Assembly (NCBI GenBank): GCA_037074615.1
Contig: CM073537.1
Coordinates: 20,789,989 to 20,853,988, forward strand
DNA length: 64,000 nucleotides
Source: Leucaena leucocephala
Taxonomy: Eukaryota > Streptophyta > Magnoliopsida > Fabales > Fabaceae
Reading direction: 5' to 3'
Below, piece by piece: positions 1-11,333 of this stretch; within the stretch, counting starts at the first letter, position 1, and every line of letters starts with the position of its first letter. The translations under genes and the position numbers were made by a program. Below the pieces are notes generated by a model, which saw nothing but the letters and a program-made list of their open reading frames with translations, was not told where the DNA came from and made no database searches.

Positions 1-500
1 ATACCCATAAGTTATTAAAAATAATAATAAATACCGTAACAAACGTAATTAAAATTGTCAATTTTATTATACAAGTAATTAATAATAAAATATTTGACCA
101 AATTACTTATAGTTAACTTGTTAAAAAGAATAGTAACATCATAATAAATATAGTTAAAATTAATATTAAAATTATCAATTATTTTACACGAGTAGTCAAT
201 AATACAAAATCTAACATAATTACTTGTAAGTAAATTATTAAAAATAATAGTAAATATTATAATAAATATTGTTAAGATTATTATTAAAATTGTCAATTCA
301 TTTACACGAGTAGTGTTCAATAATACAAAATTTAATAATTACTTATAACTAAATTATTAAAAATAATAGTAAATATCGTAACAAATGTAGTTAAAATTTT
401 TACTAAAATTATTAATTCTATTACACAGGTAGTCAATAACATAAAATATAACCCAATTATTAGTAACTAGATTGTTAAAGATAATAATAAATATCATGAT
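1..500. repeat. ~116 bp satellite-like tandem repeat, about 4 copies
   Basis: A phrase like AATTACTTATAACTAAATT recurs near 104, 219, 337 and 453, giving a period of about 116-117 bp. Each repeat also carries a motif close to TTACACGAGTAGTCAATAAT. Copies are clearly diverged. About two more copies occur at 1860-2090, as part of the second large duplicate. Confidence 0.8.
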
Positions 501-1858
501 TAAGATAGTAAAAATTATTAAAAATAGTATCAATGTAATTATAAAAATAGTATAAATACTATATCATAATTAAACTACAACTACAAAAGTTTTAGGGATA
601 ATTTTATCTTTTCCCTATAATTTTAAAACTCTAGATTGATAGTTACGATCAATATGTCATTTTATGTATTAAAATGCTTTTTGGAATCTTAGAATCTAAA
701 ACCTATTTTATGGGGATTTCCCATACACAATTTAGTTAGAAATGGAAAAAAATATTTTAGTAATATTTATATTTTGGGAAGATTAATACCTATCTATCAA
801 TAAAGGGATATCGTTTAAATTCTAAAAGAAACAATTTCTCCCTCTAATCCTTATTATAAGAAGCTAATTAAAAATAATTTTAAGTTCAGATATAAATCAT
901 TAACTACTTTATTAATTACTATTTTTGTATTTTATCTTGTCATTAATTGAGAAGAAAGACGAGAGAATATAGAGTATGGAGTATATTATCAATTTATGAT
1001 AAATTTAATAATTTTGTTATCATTAGTGTTTGAGATTAACTAGGAATATATTATAATAAAAAAAGGTAGGAGGGAGTATATTAGCTGATAAGGAATTAAA
1101 AGTCATTAGTTTAGTCAAATGATAGAGGTGTATTATATCAGTTAGTTTAGTGATATAAAATTTGATCAGATTTAGGTCTCAAATTTGATTATTAGGGGTA
1201 GCCAAAAACCTTATGACTCGGATTAACTTTTTGTTTGGGATAATTTTTCTTGGTTTTCGGGTGCTCACTTTAGGCATGGAGAATTATTAAATATTAGAAT
1301 TCTCAGAGACGTGTGTGGAAGATCTCGAGCACCAAGGATTTTGAGAGCACGTGAACCACAATTTTTATAATCTAGAAGCATTTCATATTGGTTTTCAAAT
1401 TTTTACCAACTTAATTTGAAAAAAGCAATATAACTTGAAAGGGAGATAATTAATCAATGCAAATAATAAAGTGATGGAAATTAACCCAACAACAGCTAAG
1501 TAGTTGTGTAAGATAGACTTCACTTATCAACGAAGAATTTATACTCTAAAAGTTACCTCTAATCAAACTCTGATTATAATGAATCATAATTGATAGTATT
1601 ATATAAAAGATAATTATATATATTAATAAATTATTGGTTGAAATGGTGATGAGTTTCACTCCCTAAAATAATTTGGGGATACCTTAACAATTGTATCGTG
1701 GGCTTAAGGGCATTAACAAGAAAACCTGGTAGAGAATTAGGAAGAGAATAGGGAAAGATGGGATTGGCTTGGACAATTTCTGAATCATTTAAGGGTGGGG
1801 AAAGGGAATAAAAGAGCACAGTGTGTGGGGAAGTAAATAAAAATAATTGGAGAACATA
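1..1858. repeat. Copy 1 of a ~1.85 kb tandemly duplicated unit
   Basis: This very AT-rich stretch matches 1859-4295 in order along its whole length. Matching landmarks are the short satellite (1-500 against 1860-2090), the block starting with ATATCATAATTA (562 against 2131), the block GAGACGTGT...CTCGAGCACCAAGG (about 1303 against 2862), the block TATAACTTGAAAGGGAGATAA (1429 against 3867) and the terminal block ATTTGGGGATACCTT (1672 against 4100). The left edge may lie outside the window. No reading frame in it looks coding. Confidence 0.8.
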
Positions 1859-2929
1859 TGGTTCTTTACTAAAATTATTAATTTTTTTATATAAATAATA
1901 GTCGATAACGTAAAATTTGACCCAATTATTTATAACTAAATTATTAAAAAAAAAAAAATATCATCATAAAAATAGTTAAAATAATTGTTAAAGTTGTCAA
2001 ATCTATTATACAAGTAATCAATAATATAAAATCAGACTCAATGACTTATAACTAAATTATTAAATAGAGTAATAAATATTGTTAAAATTTTTATAAATAT
2101 TATCAATTCAATTACAAAAATAGTATACATACCATATCATAATTAGTCTATCACTAAAAAACTTTTAGGGGCAGTTATTTCTTTTTTCTCAAATTTTAAA
2201 ATCTCAAATTGATATTTATGATCAAATGCCCTTTTTTAGAATTTTAAAATTTAAAAGATTTTTTAGGGATTTTTTCTATAAAATTTAGTTACAAATTAAA
2301 AAAAAATTAGTTATCTATTTCAGAAAGATTAATATCTATATATCAATAAAAATATATCTTTTAGATTTAAAAAAAAAATCTCTTGATGCTTATTATAAGA
2401 CACCAATTAAAAGTAATTATAGTCCCAAATATAAATTACTAACTAATTTATTAATTACTATTTTTGCATTTCACCTTGTTATTAATTGATAATAGAGATG
2501 AGAGTATATAAAATATGAAGTATATTATTAATTTATGATAAATTTAATAATTTAACTATTATTTATTAGTATTTGAAAATTAGTTAAAAATATATTATAA
2601 TAAAAAAACAGGAAAAAATATATTAACTGATAAGGAATTAAAAGTCATTAGTCCAGTTAAATGATAGCGGTATTTTTATTAATATAGGATTTCTCTAATA
2701 GTGTATAATAATATAAAATTTTGTGACATCTAATTCTCCAATTCGATTTCTATTGAAGATAATTATACCTTAAAACTGGGATTAACTTTTTGTGTGGGAT
2801 AATTTTTCTTGGTTTTCGGATTCTCACTTTAGGCATGGAGAATCATTAAATATTACAATTCTAAGAGACGTGTTGAAGATCTCGAGCACCAAGGATTTTG
2901 AGAGCACGTGAACCACAATTTATATAATA

Positions 2930-3828
2930 TGGCCATGTTTGATTTCTCTTTTAAAATTATGATTTTATAAGGTTTTTTAAATAATTTTTTTTTTAAATAA
3001 ACAGTTATATTTATCTATAAATATTTTTGAGTTAAACTATAGTTTTGAATAAACTACTAAAATTAATTTTTTAAATAGTAAAAGAGCTTATAGACTATCC
3101 AATTATTATATTATTCATATTTTTTCTTGTACCCTCTCTCATCTCTCATCTCCACCTTCTCTCATCTCTTATCACTCTTCTATTTTCTCTACCCCTTTCA
3201 TCTCTCATACTTTTACAGTTCATTTGGTATGGATAATGTGGGGGGAGGGGGGAGGGATTTTCTTCCCCTCCCCTTGTTTGGCTAATTAAGACATTTAGGA
3301 GGGGAGGAGAAATTTTACATCCAACTTTACTTTCCCTCCAAAATTGGGGAAATTTATAGGAGAAGTGTAATATTATTATTTTATAATATTAATCTACTCA
3401 TAATTTTTTTAATATCTCAATATTATCCCTATATTATATTTTATTAAAATATTCTATAAAATAATATGAGAAAAATTTATCTATATAAAAGTATTTTCCC
3501 TCTCTTCCTTTCTTGAACCAAATAAGGTAATATGAAAATTTCTCTCCTCCCCTCCTTTAATGTTAATCAAAACAAGGTAATAATACAATCCCTCTTCTTC
3601 CTTTCCTTTTCTTTCCCTTTATTGAAATTCCTCCTATTCCCTCCGTTGAGCCAAACATAATGTTAATCAAATCATACCCTTTTTAATAATTTATCAATAT
3701 AAAAAGTCATTCTAAAAATAATTATTAACACTTATTTATTCAAAACTATTTTTTTGTATAAACTATTCTCTAAATTTTTTTTATAAGCTGTCTAAAAGCT
3801 CGTTTTTTCTATAATTTTTTTTTTTAAG
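2930..3828. mobile_element. Insertion present only in duplicate copy 2
   Basis: The insert is defined by its absence at the equivalent place in copy 1, so it entered after the duplication or was lost from copy 1. It is AT-rich, with pyrimidine-rich DNA at 3125-3215. Its arms are weakly inverted: GAGCTTATAGAC near 3087 resembles the reverse complement of the sequence near 3790. No transposase is visible. Exact ends and a target duplication could not be fixed by eye. Confidence 0.55.
3222..3662. mobile_element. Nested MITE-like element with long inverted ends
   Basis: The left end (near CATTTGGTATGGATAATG, G-rich) and right end (CCTCCGTTGAGCCAAACATA) are inverted relatives. CTTGTTTGGCTAATTAAG at 3274 pairs with the complement of CTTTAATGTTAATCAAAACAAGG near 3555, and both arms continue with GGAGGGGAGGAGA-type sequence. 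Total length is about 440 bp with no coding capacity. Superfamily is not assigned because no target duplication was confirmed. Confidence 0.6.
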
Positions 3829-4635
3829 TTTTAAAATTTCTACCAACTTAATTTGAAGAAAACAATATAACTTGAAAGGGAGATAATTAATCAATGCAAA
3901 TAATAAAGTGATAGAAATCAACCAACAACAGTTAAGTAGTTGTGTAAGATGGACTCCACTTATCAATGAAGAATTTATACAAGAATCGTTATCTCTAATC
4001 AAACTCCGATTATAATAAATCATATTTAATAGTATTATATAAAAAATAAATATACATACTAAAGTTAAAGGGTTGGTGAGTTGATTCTCTAAAATAATTT
4101 GAGGATACCTTGGCAATTGTACCTTGGGTTTTAGGGCATTAACAAAAAATATCTAGTAGAGAATTAGGAAGGGAATAGGGAAAAATGAAACTGGCTTGGA
4201 CAATTTCTGAATAATTGAAGGGTGGGGGGCGGGGGGCGGGGGGCGGGGGGGAATAAAAGAGAACAGATGTGTGGGGAAGTAAATTAAAATAATCGAAGAG
4301 CCCTACCATTCCCATTATATTACCTTTATTTTTTTGGGGGTGATTGAGATGTATGAGAGATTCCAAATCCATCACATGCTGCTTTCTTTTGTTGTGTGGC
4401 TGATCACGTATTACCACCTTTTTATTATGCTTCTTTTTTTCTTTTTCTTTTTTATTGTGTGGATTGAGATGTACGAGCCTTCAAATATCTTCTTAGCGTA
4501 TGTTTGGATAGTGAAAAGAGAAATGCTTTTGAGTCCAACCCAAAACCAAACAGCATTTTTAAAGCTAGAAGTGATTATGGTTGAAACTGGTGATTTCGAA
4601 TCGTAGTTTTAGAAACATAACTCATATTAGCTTAT

Positions 4636-5509
4636 GGGTGTGTTTTAGATATATATTTTGTGGAGTGTAATGACTATTTGCTCATCTTTTCTGCTTTCAT
4701 TCTCTCTCTTCCCGACCTTCTGCTATGCTCACTCTCTTTCGCTAGCCGCGTCATTCCTCTTCTCTGAAATAATGTTGAGTTCTTATAATTCTTTTATTAT
4801 GATTTTAGTGCTTATAATTTAAAGCCATAGACTTTTGTTAGTAAAATAGTATAAATTTTCATTACAATATAAGGATTTTGAATTTAGCTATGCATAATTT
4901 TGTTAGAACAATTTCTATTTTGATTATAAAATAACAACACTTTCATGATTCATAACAAGATGATAAATATGAGCCTTTATAGTTATATTTTTCTGTAGAA
5001 TATTCATGCAATTAATAGTTAATGTGATCAAAATAGAGATAAAGTTATTGAATATAGATAATAAATCTAATAACTATTTATTGTATCTATATTTTTATTA
5101 GATATTTGACTTGAGATTTCTGTCGTTGTTAAATTATATTAGATATTATATTTTTAATTTCTATATATATATTAATTAATTTTACTTCCCTTTTTAATTA
5201 TTCTCGTTGATAAAAAATATAAAATTAAATTTTCAATTATATATGAGAAAATAAAAAATTTAAATTTAAATTCTTAATTAATTATTATTAATTAATAAAT
5301 AAATCATATATATATTATTTATTATTTTAATATCAAACAGAAAATATAAATTTAAAATTATAATTTATATAATTATTATTTTATTTCATACTATTTATAG
5401 TAATAATTATCCAAACACTTATTTTTTTATAATTATTTTTTAAATAAAATTATTAGCTAGAATGATTTTAAAATTATTTTTTTTTATAATATCTAAACCA
5501 AAGACACCC
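4636..5509. mobile_element. AT-rich non-autonomous element (MITE-like)
   Basis: Termini are imperfect inverted repeats: GGGTGTGTTTTAGATAT on the left against the complement of ATATCTAAACCAAAGACACCC on the right. The interior is extremely AT-rich and has no coding frame. A short related end (ATGTTTGGATAGTG) sits just upstream at 4500, so elements may be nested. No clean target duplication was seen. Confidence 0.5.
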
Positions 5510-5656
5510 TCATTATGTTTGATATCAGTCGAACATGCTGACTCATGCAAAACACCCGTACTTCTTCACCATCTTTGATTTGTGTTTCATATTATACGAG
5601 CCTTCAAATATCTTCGTGTGCTCTCGGCACATGCGTCTTAGCTGATAAGGAATGAA

Positions 5657-6175
5657 GGTGTGTATGAACTAACTTTTGAAAAATAAATTTTGGGGAATAT
5701 CGAGAATAGATTTTGAAAACAGATATATTTAGATGATTAGTAGCAGAATTATTTTTTATATTGATAAATTACAAAAAATAGTATGATTTGATTAAAAGTA
5801 AGAGATAAGAAAAATGATAGAGAATAAAGAGAAGAGAGAAGAGAGTGTAGAGAGGAGAGAGAGAAAAAGAGATAAGAGAAGAGAGAGAAAAAAAGAGATA
5901 AGAGAAAAAGAGAGATAAGAGAAGAGAGAGGAGAGAGGGGAGAGGGGAGAGGCTGTGAGAAAAAGTAGGGGTAGAATAGTAATTGGATAATCCATAACCT
6001 AGGTTTCAAACTAAAAGTTATTTTCAGTGGCTTATTCAAAATCTAAGTTTCAAACTAAGGTTTTGCCCAAAATTAATTCTAAAAAAAAATGACTATTTAG
6101 GTAACAAATTTTCAAACCGCGATTTTAGCTAAAATCAATTTTTAGAATTGATATCTAAACACAAATATCTTTTTA
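5657..6175. mobile_element. MITE-like element with a purine-rich core
   Basis: The left end (GTGTGTATGAACTAAC...AAATTTTGGGG) resembles the reverse complement of the right end (ending GATATCTAAACACAAATATC). The core at 5810-5960 is almost pure A/G on the plus strand (repeated AGAGAAGAGAG). Apparent minus-strand frames of Ser/Leu/Phe repeats here are products of this low-complexity DNA, not genes. Confidence 0.45.
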
Positions 6176-7177
6176 AACAATTTTTTTTAAACAACGGGAA
6201 GGCACTGCATTTCTACACTGCTTTCCCGACGGTAACTACAATATAAGAAGATTATGCATTTCTGCCATAAAGATTTGTGATTATGATTTTCTCCAAGAAT
6301 ATCATATATATATATATATATTGTTGATTTATTTTTTTTCTAAACATCACTATTCTTCTATTCGAAATAATTATGTTCAAAATATTACCAGACATTAAAC
6401 ATAGATATTTTTTTTAATAAAAATTTAAATATTAATTTATCACGTTATAGAAGATTAATTTTTCGCGCAATCCTGTCAGGAATATTGTTGATTTATTTTT
6501 CTAAAGAAACGTTCATTACAGAATGGGCCTGACCCAAATCTAAACAGAGAAGTAAAAGCCATGCCCAACATCACAATTTTACTCAGCCCAAAAAAGCAGG
6601 GGCATTTTGGTCATTCCATGTAAAAATATAATTTTATTTCTACTCTTAAATACCTAATTGAAATTTCAGAATTTTTGAGGCCTAATGGAAATTATGTATG
6701 CTCAGTAGAACTTAAATTTTCCCTACTATAAACTCGCGAAACCCCTCAAGTTTTCTTAATCTGGAAGTTACAGTTGTTTAAAACTAAGATGTTTGTTTAC
6801 TTCTAACGTTAAGCCCATTCTGTTAACTCTGTAATCTCTGTCATTTTCATAATATACTTGCAAAGTGAATCATAGTAAAAAGAGAAGTATAACCGAAACT
6901 TTTATGTAAGAATGAAATTTCGTTCGGCTATATGCTTTATGAAACGGAGTAAAAAAGATAAAGAAGTGGACAAATTAAACTCTCTTGTTTCAGATTTACC
7001 ATTGCTCATGAATAAATTGTTCACCCGCCTTATTGGTTGTTCCCCTGTTGGCTCAAGAATGAACCTTTTCTTCATCAGAAAATCCATCTTCATACTCTTA
7101 TTTTCTAAAGAAAACTCAAAAATAAAAAGCTAGTTAAACAATTAATACGTACTCTGCCACATTATTCAGACTGCAAT
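6176..7177. other. Intergenic, no gene supported
   Basis: Holds a short TA microsatellite near 6306-6322 and two TGGGC-type motifs near 6524-6590. Short frames occur on both strands at 6902-7133, but neither resembles a protein family that I recognise. Confidence 0.5.
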
Positions 7178-8164
7178 TCATCTTCCATATTTGCTTTTCA
7201 AGAGCTTCTTCTCTTTCACTGGAACTGAAATCATGCTGCTTCCATTCATGATCCTCAAGCTTTGCCTTAACATGTCAAACTCTCTCTCTGTTCTGTTCTT
7301 GTCGTGCTCCATTGAATCTAATTGAGCTCTCAAGGCTTGGATTGTTTCATCCCTTCCTTGCAATTCCCTCTCCAGATTTTCCATCTGGATCGCATCTTCC
7401 TCTGCTTTCCACAACAACCCATCCCCTGTCAACAAGTTGGCAAATCAATAAGCTCATCAACACTGATTACTTGTTTTCATCCTCTTTCTCCACCACTTGC
7501 AGAAAGTTTACAAATTTTGACAAAGAAACACAACAGAATTAGAAAACAGAGCATATAACACAGGATTTATAACCCAGAAGAGAGAATTCTATTTCAGGGA
7601 AAACTGAAAGATCACAATACCAGAAAAGAAAAGAATCTACAAAACTTGACTGCACAACAAGATCAGAGAGAGGAATGTAGGAGGGGAAGAGAGAGAGAGA
7701 GAGAGAGAGAGAGCACCATAAGTTCTCTGAATGAGGTCGTCAAGTTCACTCTTGATTGCAAGATAGAGTTGCTTCCACTTCTCTACAGCTTCATCTCTCC
7801 AAACTCTCTCTTCCTTCATTTTCTGAACCAGAAGCTTAGTCCCCATCAATTCCAACTCTTTATGACTATTGTTGCTGTTATCCTTGTCTTTTCCAAGCTC
7901 TTTGATCTCTCTAATCTCTTCTTCCTTCTCTTGCAGAACCATCCTGAGTTGCCTTACTTCCTCTCTGAGCCTCTTCCTCTCTTGTTTCCAATCTGCCTCC
8001 TTGAAACTGAACAACATCATGTCTCTCTCATGGCTCATACTCTCTTTCTCCCTCTCATACACCATCTGCTTCATCTCCTCCTGCAGAATCTTCACTTTCT
8101 CTTTCAAACCCATAAATTCTCTCTCACAAAAATACCTCCTTTTCTTGCTCACCTTCGCCCCCAT
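7178..8164 (-). CDS. Small golgin-like coiled-coil protein, two exons
   Basis: Exon 1 is 8164-7717 and exon 2 is 7425-7178, joined in phase 1 through a GT...AG intron, giving 231 residues and a clean stop. Residues ~15-110 and ~165-215 are rich in E, K, R, Q and L in heptad-like order (REEVRQLRMVLQEKEEEIRE; QALRAQLDSMEHDKNRTERE), so a long coiled coil is expected, with a basic C-terminus. The start has a possible N-myristoylation-type MGAKVSKKRR sequence, which is my inference. There is no signal peptide or membrane segment. The family looks like plant coiled-coil proteins loosely annotated as golgin-like, but I do not recognise a named gene and the function is unknown. The intron begins directly in a (GA/CT)n tract. 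Upstream DNA carries a 107 bp tandem duplication. Confidence 0.75.
7690..7713. repeat. (GA)n microsatellite at a splice donor
   Basis: About 24 bp of GA repeats on the plus strand, read as CT on the gene strand. They lie immediately inside the intron of the coiled-coil gene, 3 bp from the donor GT. Confidence 0.85.
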
Positions 8165-8192
8165 CCCTCCAACTTCTGGGTTTCTTTCACAG

Positions 8193-8399
8193 TAATGGAG
8201 AGGCTCTGTTCTTATAGGGAGCTAGAGAGGAAACATAATAGGGTTTTGGGTGGCATAGTTTCTCAGCAGAGCCTCCTCTCTTTAATAAAAGTAATGATGT
8301 AATGGAGAGGTTTTGTTCTTATAGTGAGCTAGAGAAGAAAGATAATAGGGCTGTGGGTGGCGTATTTTCGTAGTAGAGCCTCTCTCGTTAATAAAAGGT
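8193..8399. repeat. 107 bp direct tandem duplication upstream of the coiled-coil gene
   Basis: Copy A (8193-8299) and copy B (8300-about 8399) both run TAATGGAGAGG...TTCTTATAG...GAGCTAGAGA...TTAATAAAAG, with scattered substitutions. Copy A starts 29 bp upstream of the predicted ATG, so the duplication covers the 5' UTR and core promoter. Each copy holds an AT-rich TTTTATTAA motif on the gene strand that could act as a weak TATA element; this is inference. Confidence 0.85.
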
Positions 8400-8429
8400 G
8401 GAGGTTAAGATTTAATTTTATTTTAAAAG

Positions 8430-8675
8430 TTACATAGCAACAAGATTATCTTAAAAGTTATCACGTTAAAATAATATTATCTTAAAAGATTTTTTGGATT
8501 AAACATCACTTAAAAAAGTGTTAAAAAAGAATAACCTTAACTGTTAATATTAAGTTTTAATAGTTAGGGTTATTTTATTTTTCTTAACACTTTAAGATAA
8601 TGTTGAACTAAACAAATTTTTTTAGAACAATATTATTTTTATATAATAATTTTTAAAGTAAAATTGAACCTAAGT
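8430..8675. repeat. Long inverted repeat (MITE-like hairpin)
   Basis: AGTGTTAAAAAAGAATAACC near 8517 pairs with the complement of GGGTTATTTTATTTTTCTTAACACT ending near 8592. Pairing extends outward through CATCACTT/AACATTATCTT and the AATAATATTAT flanks. The arms are separated by a short loop. There is no coding sequence. Confidence 0.65.
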
Positions 8676-8857
8676 AACAATGTTTTCTTACTAATATTGA
8701 GAGAGGGAGAGATGTGCTTGTATCTAACACACACGCATGCACATATTTAAGTGAACTTGACTTTAATTCAAGAATGGAAGTACTGGCAAAAGAGGCTCGT
8801 GACCATAAATAGGGGCATCACAGTAAGGTTTCACATTAAATACAGGGAGGGATAAGG

Positions 8858-8895
<38 letters not shown>

Positions 8896-10786
8896 CACAT
8901 GAAAAAATCTCAACCGGAGCGTGAGGGGAGAGTTATTATGACTACTCCAATTATTAAACAATACATTTTGACTAGCTTCTTCTAAGTTCTAAGTGGTCCC
9001 ACATCTAATTTAGCAAGGAAAGTAATAATACAAGGTCGTACGTACTTGAGCATCCTAGAACAGTCGCAAAATAATTCTCCCTCCTGCGAATTGTCAAACT
9101 CAGTAATTAACCGCTCACACGAATGTTAAGCTTGTGACGGAATCTAGTTGAATGTGAGAGAATGAATGAAGAGAAGTGTTGAAGAAAACATCCTACTTTG
9201 CAGGTAATTAATGTCGTTTAATGGAAGCAAGAATTTCAACGCCAGTGGGGAAGGGGAAGCATACGACATGTTCATATGGCAACAAAAACATTTAATGTTG
9301 TTACCATCTTTGGATTCCCTGTTGGAAAACGACTTGTAGCATTCCTGATTTTTATGGCCTCTCGGTAAGTCTGGTTTTCTGTATTTTCCTCCCAGAGTCC
9401 CCTTTTCTCATTTAATTCCTCCCTCTACCCTCACGGCTCACTCCATCCTTCTCGTTTCCTTATTATTCATCCCTTCCATTCCATCGTCTTCTTTTGTCCA
9501 TACCTATACTTCAAAATCATTATCCTTCATCTTATTTTAACTCTAATCATATATATATATATATATAGGTCCCACTATATGAGATCATCAGTTACACAAT
9601 TTTCTTGGCACTGATACAGCATATAGGTATGGTATATATCTGTGGCCTAACACGCCGAGTCAAGACACAAACGTAAATCAATCGGACAAGATATAGATTC
9701 TTCTACTAGGCAAGGTATGGACCATACAGAAATCTCCAATTCCAGTTGCAGTCCACAAATAAAATGATAAAAAAACACGTTATTATAATAATATATATCA
9801 TTCAAAATATTAACTAATATATAAGATATTCTCTTCCGAACCAACCATAACTTTTTTATTGAATGTGGGTTTTTACTAATATATCTTCCTTATTATCGCA
9901 TTGTCATCTTGACTAATCTTAGGTAGTCAATATGTGTAATAATTAATTAAACAGTCTGAATATCTGTCAATAATGCATATATATCTCAAACACGTAGGAT
10001 ATGATATATATGAGAAAATCAAAATATTACAGCTGCCAAATTTCCATGTAATGGTGGATTTCTCAAGAAATTTCAATAATGCGACAACTCATTCATTACA
10101 TCTCTTTCTCCAATTTTCTGTCACTTTCCATGGCTTTATTCCATGAACATACCGTAAAATGTATTATTCCTACGACCCATATTATTATCACATGCCCATG
10201 CGTCAGCTGTTCCATTTGCAACAGATACTCTTAACTATTTTCTTTTTCCGCTCCAACTTGGTGTCACGTATTTCTTATTCCAACTCTTGATATATATATC
10301 AGTGATAATCCTACGTAATCAACCATTTTCTCTTAATGCATGGCTTTGTCATCTCTGCACAAAATAGGTTTGTGCATCACCTCGTGTGCATCGAAAGACG
10401 ACATAATTACCAAAAAATATGTGAGAAACTTGACTCAAAACAATTCTTTCAAGAGCTTTCTCCATGTTCTGCTGCTACATTTACTCTACTATGTTCTTTT
10501 TACATCTTGGTGTCTGATCCGTCCATTAATTTGTTGGTAGAAGTTTGTTAGTTTTAGTACGACATTAATTTTCTGATTTAACTAGTCAAGGAGGTCGAGG
10601 GAAAATATGAATGGAGAGTAGTAAGAAAAGTAGCCTTACCAGGGAAGCAAAATAATGGCGAACAATTAATCAAACCGTGCAAATAAATTTGACGTTGACC
10701 TGGCACTTTGAGACCCAACAAGAGAGCTTTAATTATATATATAATTTCTGGGGTTGGAATCAATTTGAGCCAATCTCCGTATATAA
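8676..10786. other. Intergenic AT-rich DNA with TA microsatellites
   Basis: Contains (TA)n at about 8860-8893 and a shorter run at about 9551-9568. The remaining sequence shows no coding frame of recognisable family, no tRNA-like B box and no further repeat structure that I could see. Confidence 0.5.
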
Positions 10787-11333
10787 TTTTTTTATGGGTA
10801 AAGGTGCATCCAGCACCCCAAACTAATTTTGGAGGAGCAATTAACACCCTAAAATATTTAAAGATGCAATTAGCACCCTTAACTAATTTTGGAGGTGCAA
10901 CCAGCACCCTAAAGTATTTAAAAATGCAATTAACACCCTAAACTAATTTTGGAGGTGCAATCAGCACCCTCAAATATTTAAATTTGTGCAATTTTACCCT
11001 TTCACTAACAAAAATACTTACTTTCATTTGATACATATCACATAATTTTTTTTTGATACATTATTGTTTAAAAGCCATATGTATAATATTATTTTAATAA
11101 ATTACACTAAATTTTTTTAGGGTGCTGATTGCACCTTCAAAATTAGTTTAGGGTGTTAATTGCACCTTTAAATATTTTAGGGTGTTGGTTGCACCTCCAA
11201 AATTAGTTCAGGGTGCTGGTTGCACCTCCAAAATTAGTTCAGGGTGCTAATTGCACCTTTAAATATTTTAGGGTGTTAATTGCTCCTCCAAAATTAGTTT
11301 GGGGTGCTGGATGCACCTTTACCCTTTTTTTAT
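10787..11333. mobile_element. Foldback element with a perfect 9 bp target duplication
   Basis: The element proper is 10796-11324 (529 bp). Its termini are a perfect inverted repeat (GGGTAAAGGTGCATCCAGCA on the left; the exact complement ends at 11324). Both arms (~190-205 bp) are built from ~30-bp subrepeats alternating GCACCCTAAACTAATTTTGGAGG-like and AAATATTTAAA-like pieces, joined by an AT-rich spacer at 10986-11117. The flanks 10787-10795 and 11325-11333 are both TTTTTTTAT. A 9 bp duplication suggests Mutator-type mobilisation. No transposase is present. Confidence 0.85.

Larger units (their letters stand above)
1859..4295. repeat. Copy 2 of the duplicated unit, with an insertion
   Basis: Collinear with 1-1858, but interrupted by an insert of about 0.9 kb between roughly 2930 and 3828. 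The flanking sequence is continuous with copy 1 at 1365-1400. Near its end, a short G-rich stretch of copy 1 has become three consecutive GGGGGGC-type units (4224-4250). Confidence 0.8.

Noticed and set aside
5749..6039. Long minus-strand frames of Ser/Leu/Phe across the purine tract
   Set aside because: They come from a low-complexity GA-rich element core and have no domain or splice context.
7646..8302. 218-codon plus-strand frame
   Set aside because: It lies antisense to the coiled-coil gene; its content is what a complementary strand of E/K-rich codons gives (Leu/Phe/Ser), with no family resemblance.
10336..10551. Overlapping short plus-strand frames
   Set aside because: Two different frames of similar length, neither with family similarity; chance open frames.
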